DNA from: CAVRZY01 sp963725415
Lineage (GTDB): Bacteria; Acidobacteriota; Terriglobia; Bryobacterales; Bryobacteraceae
Direction: 5' to 3'
DNA: 64,000 bases
Assembly (NCBI GenBank): GCA_963725415.1
Contig: CAVRZY010000161.1
Span: 1-64,000 of the forward strand
Part shown: positions 8,763-17,498 of the stretch, in pieces
How positions within the stretch are numbered: position 1 is the first letter of the stretch
Layout: each line of letters starts with the position of its first letter
The notes under the pieces: model-generated
Told to the model about the DNA's origin: nothing
What the model saw: the letters and a program-made list of their open reading frames with translations, nothing else
Databases searched by the model: none
Made by a program: the position numbers and the translations under genes

Positions 8763-8968
8763 TGGCCGCAACCGAACCACCCAGCCAGCGGCAGGTGCGG
8801 GCAGAGCGACAGTGCCGGGGGAATTGACGATTGCTGGATTGACGATTGCTGTGTCTGGCGCCGCGGGACACTGAAATCGTCAATCGTCAATGTATCAATC
8901 GTCAATTGGCCGGCGACACCGAAAGTGGCCCACACGCGGAATCTTCGCGGGACGCAAAGAAATGGGGC
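8763..8968 (+). repeat. Dispersed repeat, copy A
   Basis: About 200 bp matching the reverse complement of 52781-52956. Shared blocks are GCCGCAACCGAAC, GATTGCTGTGTC, CAATCGTCAATTGGC and ACACCGAAAGTGGCCC. The middle consists of heptamer-like units (ATTGACG, ATTGCTG and their complements), which are more numerous here than in copy B. No coding capacity is conserved. Confidence 0.75.
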
Positions 8969-9014
8969 CTCAGTAGTACATTGTCCTGCCCATGACAACT
9001 TGTCGCAACCAAGT

Positions 9015-10133
9015 TCAGGTCGGCTCGACCAGTTTGTCTACCGGGATGCAATAGATCGCCGGCCGGCCATGGCGGTCGCTCTGGAAATAGATCCGCTGGC
9101 TGTCGGGCGAAAAGACCGGCGCCACACGGGAGGGGTGGCTGGCGCCATGCTCGCACAGCGTCAACTCCCGGCGGGTGGAGCGCAGCAGTAGAAGGACATA
9201 GGGAGAGGCCAGGTTCTCGCTGGCCCCCACAAAGACAGTGGCGTTCGCGTTGGTCTGGAAATCCACGAACTGGCTGGTCGGGGCCAGCAGTTGGTCGCTA
9301 CTGGCATCCAGGCTGTATTCGCGAATGGAGTGCAGTTTCCCCTTCTCCTCCGGATAGTGGAGATACAGGAGGGTCCTTCCGTCCGGCGACCAGAAGGCCG
9401 GCCCCACTCCGCCCGGCGCCAGTGGCAGGGGCCGCTTCTGACGGCCGTCGTAGCTGACCACAAAAAGGGAGTTGGCACCCTGCCGATAAAGGATCCTTTC
9501 TCGCCGGGGCTGCGGAACAGGATCGCTCAGAGCCGCAGACCCTTCCACTGGCGTGGCGGCGGCGCCCCGGCGCAACTTAATGAGGCGCAACCGAAAGGTT
9601 CCGGGGCGGCTCTCGATCACCGCGGCACGCGAGCCGTCGGGGGACACAGTAAGGCCGGGGGCACGCGTCCAGCCGTCCGGAGTGCGGTAAACCTCCTTTT
9701 CGCGGAGAGTGGCAAGAATCACCTGCCGCAGCGACGAACTATCGAAATAGCAGAAGCTACTCTCATCCGGCATCAGCACCAGCGAGGAGGGGTCCAGAGC
9801 TTCGGCTTGCGTCAACTGCTCCCAATCACCGGTACGCTGATCCATCCGGAAGGCTTGCAGAGAGCCGGTACGCTCGCTGGAAAACAACAGGAAAGAGTCT
9901 CGCCGCGACGCCACACGGCTGTGACGGGCCGGCAGATAGCTGGCATAGGAGGGATCGGTCAAGCGATAGAGGAGAAAGTCCGTGGAAGGGTCCAAGTAGC
10001 GGGAGCGCTGCGAAGGGAGCAACCGGCCTTTCACCGATTCGGCCCGCAGCGGGAGCAGGGCAGCCCAGCTCAACAGCGCCCGCCGCGTCCAGTCCTGCCC
10101 TCGCGGGGCGTTAGAATGCCAGCCATTAACCAT
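9015..10133 (-). CDS. Exported WD40-like beta-propeller protein (TolB / oligogalacturonate-lyase-like fold)
   Basis: A 372-residue protein with repeated propeller blade motifs such as FSSERTGSLQAFRMD, TVSPDGSRAA, FWSPDGRTLLYLHYP and FSPDSQRIYFQSDRHG, like the PD40/TolB and oligogalacturonate-lyase propellers. The N-terminus carries a twin-arginine-like signal (TRRALLSWAALLPLRA, residues 16-31). The ATG at 10133 lies inside a heptamer repeat and has no clear ribosome-binding site, so the true start is uncertain. The substrate cannot be told, and I do not see enough to call a lyase. Confidence 0.7.
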   Translation of the reverse strand: MVNGWHSNAPRGQDWTRRALLSWAALLPLRAESVKGRLLPSQRSRYLDPSTDFLLYRLTDPSYASYLPARHSRVASRRDSFLLFSSERTGSLQAFRMDQRTGDWEQLTQAEALDPSSLVLMPDESSFCYFDSSSLRQVILATLREKEVYRTPDGWTRAPGLTVSPDGSRAAVIESRPGTFRLRLIKLRRGAAATPVEGSAALSDPVPQPRRERILYRQGANSLFVVSYDGRQKRPLPLAPGGVGPAFWSPDGRTLLYLHYPEEKGKLHSIREYSLDASSDQLLAPTSQFVDFQTNANATVFVGASENLASPYVLLLLRSTRRELTLCEHGASHPSRVAPVFSPDSQRIYFQSDRHGRPAIYCIPVDKLVEPT

Positions 10134-10262
10134 TAGCCATCAGCCAAAGCGGTCGCGCGACCGGGTGTGAACCTGGGCGCTCTGCGGCCTAGGCCGACAG
10201 CCAGAATTCTAGCAGAACTCACAGGCAAGGTTCTTGGCTAAGGGCTAATGGCTAACAGCTAA
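10122..10262. repeat. Segment bounded by inverted heptamer arrays
   Basis: The left array (ATTAACC, ATTAGCC, ATCAGCC) at about 10124-10145 and the right array (GGCTAAG, GGCTAAT, GGCTAAC, AGCTAAC) at about 10234-10262 are mutual reverse complements of seven-base units. The roughly 90 bases between them contain two small palindromes (GGTCGCGCGACC and CGGCCTAGGCCG). It fills the gap between the M23 peptidase stop and the beta-propeller start, and the propeller's ATG falls inside the left array. Confidence 0.65.
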
Positions 10263-10268
10263 CCGCTG

Positions 10269-11153
10269 TCAGAACGGGAAGTCCCTTTTGGCCGTGCGCG
10301 CGACGGAGGCCCTGGCCATGTAGCGGTAAGGATCCACCGCGTTGCCACCCTGGCGGACTTCATAGTGGAGGTGCGCCGCAGTCACGCGGCCCGAACTGCC
10401 CACCGTGCCCAGCGTCTGGCCTCGCCGCACGTCCTGCCCCGCGACGACCCCGAAGCGGGACAGGTGAGCGTAGTAGGTCCGAAGCCCGTTGGCGTGATCG
10501 ACTACCACCAACCTGCCATAGCCGCTCATGTAGGCCGCGAACAGCACCACCCCGTCCGCCGCCGCGCGCACCGGGGTTCCCCTCGGCGCAATGATGTCCA
10601 CGCCTCTGTGAAAAGCCCCTTCTCCGGAGAACGGATCGGTGCGCCGGCCGAAGTGCCCCTGCAAGCGGCCTTCTACCGGCCAGCCCGAAGGCACCAGATT
10701 GGCCGGCCACAGCTTGGGGTTTTTCCGCGAGGAGGTAGTGAGTGTGGCGCTGCGCAGGAAACCGTACTGCTTAAGAGATTCGCTGAAGGTCGGGATCAGC
10801 TGGCCCTCCCCTGAAATATCCGCCGGGCCTTCAATCTTCTGCTTGATCCCGTAAGCCACCGAAACCTGGTTGGCGAACAACTGCAAGGTAGCCAGTTGCT
10901 CATCGGTCTGGCCGGCGGCCTTCTGCAAGTCCTGATAGCGCGTCCGCAGGGAGTTGAAGTCTTCCCTCAAAGAGTTGTAGTGGGCCACCTTCCACGCCAT
11001 GCGCACGTAGCTGGATACAAAGCCGAACAGCGACACGCATCCAAACAGAGCCAGCGCCAGTATGGCGTAGACAACGCGCTGGGGCACATGGATTCTCCTG
11101 AGCCTGCCATGGAGAGAGTGGGCTAGTACAACGATGAAATATTGCTGCTTCAT
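10269..11153 (-). CDS. M23-family murein endopeptidase with N-terminal membrane anchor
   Basis: A cell-envelope peptidoglycan hydrolase of the LytM/M23 type, 294 residues. A transmembrane helix (about residues 22-45) is followed by a coiled coil (about 50-85) and the M23 domain. The domain shows HRGVDIIAPRGTPV (His and Asp zinc ligands), YGRLVVVDHANGLRTYYAHL and HLHYEVRQ, so all four catalytic or zinc residues are present. The ATG at 11153 is chosen over one 12 codons upstream because it starts the hydrophobic anchor directly and has GGAAG upstream. It is transcribed in the same direction as the sensor kinase and NtrC genes. Confidence 0.88.
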   Translation of the reverse strand: MKQQYFIVVLAHSLHGRLRRIHVPQRVVYAILALALFGCVSLFGFVSSYVRMAWKVAHYNSLREDFNSLRTRYQDLQKAAGQTDEQLATLQLFANQVSVAYGIKQKIEGPADISGEGQLIPTFSESLKQYGFLRSATLTTSSRKNPKLWPANLVPSGWPVEGRLQGHFGRRTDPFSGEGAFHRGVDIIAPRGTPVRAAADGVVLFAAYMSGYGRLVVVDHANGLRTYYAHLSRFGVVAGQDVRRGQTLGTVGSSGRVTAAHLHYEVRQGGNAVDPYRYMARASVARTAKRDFPF

Positions 11154-11305
11154 GGAGTCTTCCCGTAGTAACCGGTGCGGGCCGTACACTCCGGCACTCC
11201 ACCCGCAGAATCAACCCTGTGCTAAAAAGATCAGTGATGCAAGCGGAACGAATTTGAAACTCTACCAAGTCCACAGTCGGGTGTCAAGCCCGCCTTTTCG
11301 CAACG

Positions 11306-11327
11306 TCTACCCCTGTTTGGGGGTAGA
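11306..11327 (-). terminator. Hairpin downstream of the NtrC-type gene
   Basis: TCTACCCC pairs with GGGGTAGA (8 bp, 6-base loop), 16 bases beyond the stop of the regulator gene. No T-run follows on the minus strand, so it may be only a 3' stabilising hairpin. Confidence 0.3.
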
Positions 11328-11343
11328 GGTCGGTTGTGGGTGG

Positions 11344-12820
11344 CTAGGGTCTCTCAGCCTTGGCCAGCTCGGTCTTCTTGCGGATCTCGATATTGAGACG
11401 CTTAATTTTCTGATTGAGAGTGGACAGAGGAACGTGGAGGTCCTCGGCGGCTTCGGTCTGGCTCCAGTTGGCGGCCTCGAGGCGCTCGAAGAATGACCCG
11501 GCGCTCGAAATCGGCCACGATTTCGAACAGCGAGGCATCCGCGGGCAAGCCCCCGCCGTTATCCCGGCGGATGCGCAATCCGGCCGCCTGCAAGAGGTGT
11601 TCGGGCAGCACGTCCACGGTCACGGTAGCATGGGAGGCCAGCACCACCGCTCGTTCGACCACGTTCTCCAGTTCGCGGATATTGCCCGGCCAGTGGTGAT
11701 CGATGAGGATTTGCATGGCGTCCGGCTCGAACCGCAACACGGACCGGCCGGCTGAATCCAGAAACTTCTCGTTCTCCTGACAGTACTTGGTAAAGAAGTA
11801 GTCCACCAGCAGCGGAATGTCTTCCTTCCGCTCGCGCAGCGGCGGCAGGGCGATATTGATCACGTTCAGCCGGTAGTAGAGGTCCTCGCGGAACTTGCCT
11901 TCCTCGACCAGCTTGCGCAGGTCCGCATTGGTGGCCGCCAGGATGCGCACGTCCACGCGCACCGGCTCGGTCGAGCCCACCGGCATGAACTCTCGCTCCT
12001 GGCTGACCCGCAGCAGCTTGGCCTGCATGTCCATGCTGATGGTGCCGATCTCATCGAAGAAGATGGTGCCGCGGTTGGCGATCTCGAAATAACCCTTGCG
12101 GGAGGCGATGGCGCCGGTGAAGGAGCCTTTAACGTGTCCGAACAGAGTGGACTCGAGCAGCTCGGGCGGCAGGGAGCCGCTGTTGACGGCGATGAACATC
12201 TGGTCCGCCCGCGGCGAGTTGGCGTGAATGGCCTTGGCGATCAGTTCCTTGCCGGTGCCGGTCTCGCCGGTGATCAGGATGGTGGAGCGGCTGGGAGCGA
12301 CCTGAGACACCAGGTCCAGAATGCGCAGCATGCGCTCACTCTTACCCACGATGTTGGGAAAACTATAGCGCTGCTTGAGAGCCCGCTTGAGCTGCGCGTT
12401 CTCGCGCTCCAGCCGGCGCTTCGAGATCATCCGATCGACCTCGATCAGCAGCTTTTCGTTGTCCCAGGGCTTCGAGAAGTAGTCGTTGGCGCCGGACTTC
12501 AAGGCTTCCACGGCTACCTGGACGGAACCGTAGGCGGTGATCAGCACGATGGGGGTCTCGTGATCGCGCTCGCGAACCTCGCGCAGCACCTCCAGGCCGG
12601 AGCGGTCCGGCAGCATCAAATCCAGCAACACGAGGTCAAAATTCCTGGATTCCAGCTTCTTGAGGCCTTCTCCAGCGGTCTCGGCCAGATCGACCGAATA
12701 GCCTTCCAGGCTGAACAAGGCGTCCAGGCTTTCGCGGATGTCCGGTTCGTCATCCAGTACCAGAATCTTCCCTCTGCCAAGGCCGGTGGTGAGGTCCTCG
12801 GCGAAGACGGCTTCAGGCAT
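11344..12820 (-). CDS. NtrC-family sigma-54-dependent response regulator (frameshift near 3' end)
   Basis: Cytoplasmic transcription activator, the partner of the sensor kinase whose gene it overlaps by 8 bases. It has a receiver domain (residues 18-130) with DDE, the phospho-acceptor in LVLLDLMLPD and the conserved Lys in FSKPW. The AAA+ domain carries GETGTGKE (Walker A), a variant GSFTGA loop in place of GAFTGA, and FFDEIG. The Fis-type helix-turn-helix is in a second frame (NWSQTEAAEDLHVPLSTLNQ). One surplus base near 11491 throws the frame off. Removing it gives DFERRVI-FERLEAANWSQTEAAEDL and a stop at 11344-11346, exactly as expected for the family. As written, the protein ends early at 11402 without a usable DNA-binding domain. 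Confidence 0.88.
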
Positions 12821-15716
12821 GCGCCACTTTCCTTGCTACCGGAAACTCCAGACGGACGCGCGTCCCTTGGTCGGGCTGGCTTTCCACCTCGATGACGCCG
12901 CCGTGCTCCCGCACGATTCCGTAAGTCACCGACAGCCCCAGGCCGGTGCCCTTGCGGCCCGCCTTGGTGGTGAAGAAGGGATCGAAGATCCGCGGCAGAT
13001 TCTCCGCCGGGATTCCGTGGCCGGTGTCGTGGATCTCGACTCGAACCATCTGCCCGTCCCCGCGGCTGCGAATTTCCAGGATTCCGCCCGACTCCATAGC
13101 ATCCCGCGCATTCAAGAACAAGTTCAAGAAGACCTGCTGGAGTTTCCCGACGCTCGCTTTGACCGGCGGGAGCGGCTCTTCCAGGTCCAATTGTAACCTG
13201 ATTCCGGCCTTCTCCACCTGATGCTCGATCAGCAGCAAGGTTTCCTGAATGATGCGGTTCAGGCTGACCTCATCGAAAGCCGTCGGCGAGACGCGAGAAA
13301 AGCTCAACAGGGAGTTGACGATTTCGCTGGCCCGGAAAGTCTGCTTGGCAATCTTCTCCAGCAGGCGCGACTTCTGCTCGTCGCCCGAGATCTGCTTGGC
13401 CAGCATCTGGGCATAGGTGGAGATGACGGCCAGCGGAGTGTTGACCTCGTGGGCCACGCCGGCTGCCAGAAGCCCGATGGAACTCAGCTTGTCGGCTTGC
13501 ACCAGGCGGCGCTCCAGTTCATCCCGCTCGGTGACGTCATCGAAGATGATCAGACGCCCGATGTGCTTGAGCTCCTTGGAAACCAGCGGCGCGACAGCGA
13601 TGTTGAGAATGAACTCGCGGGGCGGCGGCGCTGCCGAGGCGCCCTTGCCGTCGGTGGGCGGGTGAGGCTCCGCGCCCCTCACCGGCAGCTCGATCACGTT
13701 GGAGGCCCGGCCCAGCCGCAGCGGGAAGCGGTAGATGTGATGGATGCCGGTCTCCCCGCGGACCTCCGCAAACTGCTCGACCAGTTCGGCCGGAAACAGA
13801 TCGCTCAGCGACCAGCCCACCGCCTGCTCGCGTGGGACTCCCGTGAGAGCTTCCACCTGCGCGTTCCAGCTCTCGACCCGATCCTCCAAATCGACCGCCA
13901 GGATTCCCACGTTAATGGACTCGACGATGTTCTCGCTGTACTCCTTCAGGCGCTCGTATTCCTCTACCTTGCGCTCCAGCGAGCGGTACAGCCGCGCGTT
14001 TTCTATGGCAATGCCGATGTAACTGGAAACGGTGAGCAGCAGCTCGAGATCCTCGCTGCTGAGGAAATCGCCCTTGCTGGTGCGGCTGGCTCCCAGGTAG
14101 GCGATGGTACGGCTGCGCACCGAACAGGGCAGGTAGTAGGTAAGGTCGAGCTGGGCGATCGTCTGGCGTACCGCAGGCGGCCACTCCTCGGACCGCACGT
14201 CCAGCAGATGGCGCGGCTGCTCGAAAAACAAATACGGGCCGGGCGGCTTGGCCGTCAGGAAGCTCAAGTCCAGAGCAGGCTCCAACGAGGGCGATCCTCC
14301 GACCACTCTGCTCAGGTAGAAACCATCGCCCTGCTCCCCTTGCAGGAAAAAGGCCAGGCGCTCAATCGACAAAGTGCGGCTCAGCCGATCGGCCACCGAG
14401 GACAACATGGCGTCCAGATCGGTTTCCGAGCTTAGTTCCCGCGCAAACTCGATCAGGGTGCGCCGGTAGTCGTAAAGATCCTTATAGAAAACGTAGCGGT
14501 CGAGCTGTTGCTGGATCCAGCTACGGATGGGCTGGAAGATGAAGGCGGCCAGCAGGATCAGGACGGCCGCCGCCGTGGGGCCCAGGTCCTCGAACTTGCC
14601 CAGCGAAAAAATCAGGCCGAAAAAGATCGCCAGCACACTGATGGTAGCCAGGGTGTAGACGTAGCCCTGCTGGAAGATGATGTCCACATCCATGAGCCGG
14701 TAACGCACGATGGCATAGGCCCAGGTGACCGGGATCAGCAGCAGCGATAGCACCGCCAGACGCATGGAGGGGCCCGGCACGACCCCCAGCAGGTAGGGGA
14801 GAGCATAGAAGGCGGCAAAGGGGGCGGCGCCGAACAGCGCTCCGTTCCGCAGCCATTTGAGCTGCTGGCGGACGATGGGGTCCCTGGCGCGGCGACAGGC
14901 CCAACTCAGCACCAAACCTCCCAGCAGATACATCAGCGTCAGGAAGGCCAGCCAGACCCGGTCCAGCAGCCACCTCAGCTCGATCAGAGGAATAGCGACG
15001 GTCAGCGTACCGGAAGCCACTCCCGCGAAAACCGCCAGCAGCAGCAGCGCCGGCAGGTAGACCAGCGCGCTCAGGCCCCGGCGGCGAAACCAGCTCCGCG
15101 GTTCCGGGAACGTCAGGCAGAAGTGTACGAAGATGGCCGGCGCAAGCAAGCCGGCCGCCACGTTCCCCCAGTAAACCACCCGGTCGAAGTTGTTCAGCTT
15201 CCCGGTGTAGTGGAAGGTCGAAAGGACGAAAGAAGCCAGGCAGAGGATGTAGAAGTGGCGCGCTTTGCGGGCATTGCTGCGGCGGAAATAGACGAACAGG
15301 CCAATGGCCAGGTAGGCCGCACCCACCAAGTATTGGTAGTAGAGGGCCGGATCCGGCGCCACCTCCCCGACGATCAGCAGTGCCTCAAACTCGACGCCCT
15401 CGCGGCGGATCAGGTAGGTGGCCCTGCTCCAGGCGCCCAGTCGCACCAGCACTTGGCTGACATCCGCCGCGGTGTCGATCACCGCCCCGCTGACGTTCAG
15501 CAACGCGTCGCCGGCGCGCAACCCTGCCTTGTCGGCCGCACTGGAGGGCACCACATGCAGGGCCACCACGTCATCCTGGCGATCCACCCAGGTGACACCA
15601 TCGTCGGGGAGCCTGAACTTGCCTTGCTGCTGGAAATTGATAACGGCAGAAACCACCGCCGCTGCTGTGAGGATGGCCAGCAGCGCGCTGAAGAACTGAG
15701 ACCTGAGTTCACGCAT
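12813..15716 (-). CDS. Multidomain membrane histidine kinase (PDZ, 7-TM, GAF, PAS, HisKA, HATPase)
   Basis: A 967-residue inner-membrane sensor kinase. A first helix (about 8-27) exports a PDZ-like domain (about 35-105, LHVVPSSAADKAGLRAGDALL). Seven or so transmembrane segments follow (about 125-360), then a GAF domain (about 410-570), a PAS domain (about 590-720), a HisKA domain with the phospho-acceptor in GVAHEVNTPLAV and a HATPase domain (NLFLNARDAM, DTGHGIP, GTGLGLS). The ATG at 15716 is taken rather than 15812 because it starts the first hydrophobic helix. The stop overlaps the NtrC gene by 8 bases, giving translational coupling. The PDZ domain suggests sensing of envelope protein termini, by inference. 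The layout recalls PrsK-type kinases of exopolysaccharide systems. Confidence 0.88.
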   Translation of the reverse strand: MRELRSQFFSALLAILTAAAVVSAVINFQQQGKFRLPDDGVTWVDRQDDVVALHVVPSSAADKAGLRAGDALLNVSGAVIDTAADVSQVLVRLGAWSRATYLIRREGVEFEALLIVGEVAPDPALYYQYLVGAAYLAIGLFVYFRRSNARKARHFYILCLASFVLSTFHYTGKLNNFDRVVYWGNVAAGLLAPAIFVHFCLTFPEPRSWFRRRGLSALVYLPALLLLAVFAGVASGTLTVAIPLIELRWLLDRVWLAFLTLMYLLGGLVLSWACRRARDPIVRQQLKWLRNGALFGAAPFAAFYALPYLLGVVPGPSMRLAVLSLLLIPVTWAYAIVRYRLMDVDIIFQQGYVYTLATISVLAIFFGLIFSLGKFEDLGPTAAAVLILLAAFIFQPIRSWIQQQLDRYVFYKDLYDYRRTLIEFARELSSETDLDAMLSSVADRLSRTLSIERLAFFLQGEQGDGFYLSRVVGGSPSLEPALDLSFLTAKPPGPYLFFEQPRHLLDVRSEEWPPAVRQTIAQLDLTYYLPCSVRSRTIAYLGASRTSKGDFLSSEDLELLLTVSSYIGIAIENARLYRSLERKVEEYERLKEYSENIVESINVGILAVDLEDRVESWNAQVEALTGVPREQAVGWSLSDLFPAELVEQFAEVRGETGIHHIYRFPLRLGRASNVIELPVRGAEPHPPTDGKGASAAPPPREFILNIAVAPLVSKELKHIGRLIIFDDVTERDELERRLVQADKLSSIGLLAAGVAHEVNTPLAVISTYAQMLAKQISGDEQKSRLLEKIAKQTFRASEIVNSLLSFSRVSPTAFDEVSLNRIIQETLLLIEHQVEKAGIRLQLDLEEPLPPVKASVGKLQQVFLNLFLNARDAMESGGILEIRSRGDGQMVRVEIHDTGHGIPAENLPRIFDPFFTTKAGRKGTGLGLSVTYGIVREHGGVIEVESQPDQGTRVRLEFPVARKVAHA

Positions 15717-15929
15717 GGGCCTCACCACCGTTATCCGGGCAGAACGGACACAACCACCTGCCTCCTGGCTAGCAAGTTCGCTGCCAGGTCCGAGACCTTT
15801 CGTTACCCTCAAGAATACTCTATTTTCCAGGCGGTTACAAACTTGTCAGGCAAAACGGCTTCGAATTTTGGGAGAAACACACTACGGGGAAATGTAGGGG
15901 GACCGGCGAAGCCACCGATCAAAGAGCCC

Positions 15930-15948
15930 GACAGGCCACGGGTCTGTC
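15930..15948. repeat. REP-like palindrome
   Basis: GACAGGCC-ACG-GGTCTGTC, nearly the same as the palindrome at 8611-8629 including the GCCC before and CTACC after. It sits in the 247-base gap between the CpsD-like gene's 3' end and the kinase start. Confidence 0.72.
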
Positions 15949-15963
15949 CTACCGGCGCCAGGA

Positions 15964-16887
15964 TCAAGGCGCTAGCGGGCCGGACTCCTCCGGGTAGCAG
16001 TAAGCGGGCTGGTAGCAGGCAGGTTTCCACCAGGGCCGCTTGGGAACGCAGTTCATCACCGCCCCAATCAGCTTTCCCTCCGGCACGCTATCTAGGGCAC
16101 GCAAGCAGAGGCGGCGGCTGGTGCGGTGCGGCGTGATCACCAGGAGCACGCCATCGGAGACTTCCTGGATGAGGTCATAGTCGGCCACCCAGCCGACGGG
16201 AGGAGCGTCCAAAACCACAAACTGGAACTGCCGGCGGAACTCCTCACACAGCACCCTCCACTGGTTGGAGTCCAGCAGTTCGGTGGGGTTGTCCGGCCGT
16301 GCCCCGGCCGGCAGCAGATAGAGGCTGGGCCATGAGTCCACGCGGCGGAGGGCCTGATCGAGACGGCACGCACCGGCAAGGACCTCCGCCAAACCGGAGC
16401 AGGCCGGAAGTCCGAGCACGCGATCCAAGCTGGGCTGGCGCAAGTCCGCATCAACCACCAGTGCGGTAGTGTCCCGCCTCCGGGACAGCGCCACTCCGAT
16501 GTTGATAGCGTTGCTGGTCTTTCCGTCCCCGGGTTGCGGGCTGGAGATGGCCAACAGCCGGGGTTGCCGGGGGTGTTGCACGATTCGCGTGCGGAGGATC
16601 CTGTACTGTTCTGCCGCCTGCGGGTACAATCCGTCAAACAGCAACAGGGGAGAACCGGGAGCGATCCGCACAGAAGCTGCGCGAATCCTCGCATCCGGAC
16701 CCGCCAGACGGGCTTGAGGGCAGGTGGGGGAACCCTGGTTAAGGCGGTCTGGTTCCTCCAGCGTCGAGCCACCCGCCGCTTCAGGCCCGGGAAGCCGGTG
16801 TCTGGCTAGCAAGGGAAGGACCAACTCAGCCGCCTGGCCCCTGGATCTTTCCAGTGCTTCGTAGATCTTGCCCACGCTCGACATCAA
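15964..16887 (-). CDS. CpsD/CapB-type bacterial tyrosine kinase
   Basis: Cytoplasmic BY-kinase that controls exopolysaccharide polymerisation and export together with a Wzz/GumC membrane partner. The 307-residue protein has Walker A SPQPGDGKTSN (about residue 117), Walker A' VVDADLRQP (about 146) and Walker B FVVLDAPPVG (about 222), the three motifs of the family. The C-terminus ends in a small tyrosine cluster (CYQPAYCY), the usual autophosphorylation tail. The start overlaps the stop of the ExeA-like ATPase gene by four bases (ATGA), so the two are translationally coupled. Confidence 0.88.
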   Translation of the reverse strand: MMSSVGKIYEALERSRGQAAELVLPLLARHRLPGPEAAGGSTLEEPDRLNQGSPTCPQARLAGPDARIRAASVRIAPGSPLLLFDGLYPQAAEQYRILRTRIVQHPRQPRLLAISSPQPGDGKTSNAINIGVALSRRRDTTALVVDADLRQPSLDRVLGLPACSGLAEVLAGACRLDQALRRVDSWPSLYLLPAGARPDNPTELLDSNQWRVLCEEFRRQFQFVVLDAPPVGWVADYDLIQEVSDGVLLVITPHRTSRRLCLRALDSVPEGKLIGAVMNCVPKRPWWKPACYQPAYCYPEESGPLAP

Positions 16888-17498
16888 CCCAACTTTTCCC
16901 GTGATTGGTGCAATCGCGATGTCCTGGCCAGCGCACGGTAACGCGCCAGGGTCGGCATGGGGATAGGTCGCTCACTGGCGACCGCGGCACTCCAAGCCAG
17001 CGCGCCCTGGGCCGCCAGTACGATCTGAAGCAGTCTCCCCTCAGCCGTCTCAAAATTGCTCAGCAGCCGGATTTCTTCCAGGACGTTCGCAGAGAGCCTG
17101 TGAGCCTCGTCCACAAACAGGACTGCCAGCTTGCCTTCGGCGTGGTTTCGCAACAGGAACTCGCGGAACTGTACCAGCCGCTTGGCCTTGTTGGGGGGGA
17201 TCTCGGGCATGCCGAATTCCAGCATCGCCAGCTCGAGAAACTCCGCCCGCGTGAGCGCTGGGTTCAGTATCAGGCCGAACTGAGCCAGGTTGGCAGGCAT
17301 GGAATCCACCACCGCCCGCAGCAGGGTCGTCTTCCCCGTGCCAGCATCGCCGCTGAGCACTACAAAGCCCTTACGGTTCACGATGGCATAGACCAGACCA
17401 GCAAGCGCTTCCCGATGAGCCGCGGTGAGAAACAGGAAGTGCGGATCCGGGGATATTCCGAACGGGCTCCTGGCCAGACCGAAGAAGGTCTCGTACAT
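16884..17498 (-). CDS. ExeA-like AAA+ ATPase, short form
   Basis: ATPase of the type found in exopolysaccharide/exosortase (XrtA-associated) and type II secretion loci. It begins with the typical MYETFFGLARSPFGISPDPHF, has Walker A GDAGTGKTT at about residue 52 and Walker B LFVDEAHRLS at about 130, then FETAEGRLLQIVLAAQ. At 204 residues it lacks the C-terminal part of the AAA module seen in relatives of 270 or more residues; the last 40 residues do not match. It starts directly after the GumC stop (TAA-ATG) and overlaps the CpsD start. Truncation in nature or a frameshift near 17000 are both possible, though no restoring frame was seen. Confidence 0.8.
   Translation of the reverse strand: MYETFFGLARSPFGISPDPHFLFLTAAHREALAGLVYAIVNRKGFVVLSGDAGTGKTTLLRAVVDSMPANLAQFGLILNPALTRAEFLELAMLEFGMPEIPPNKAKRLVQFREFLLRNHAEGKLAVLFVDEAHRLSANVLEEIRLLSNFETAEGRLLQIVLAAQGALAWSAAVASERPIPMPTLARYRALARTSRLHQSREKLG

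Larger units (their letters stand above)
8512..9014. other. Gene-free stretch holding repeats
   Basis: No supportable gene lies here. It holds the 5' region of the membrane fusion protein gene, a REP palindrome at 8611-8629 and copy A of a dispersed repeat at about 8763-8968. Several open frames cross it, but they overlie the repeat and differ from one another. Confidence 0.7.

Noticed and set aside
16884..17030. Frameshift explaining the short ExeA-like ATPase
   Set aside because: None of the other frames encoded the missing C-terminal motifs, and the written stop overlaps the CpsD start in a natural ATGA.
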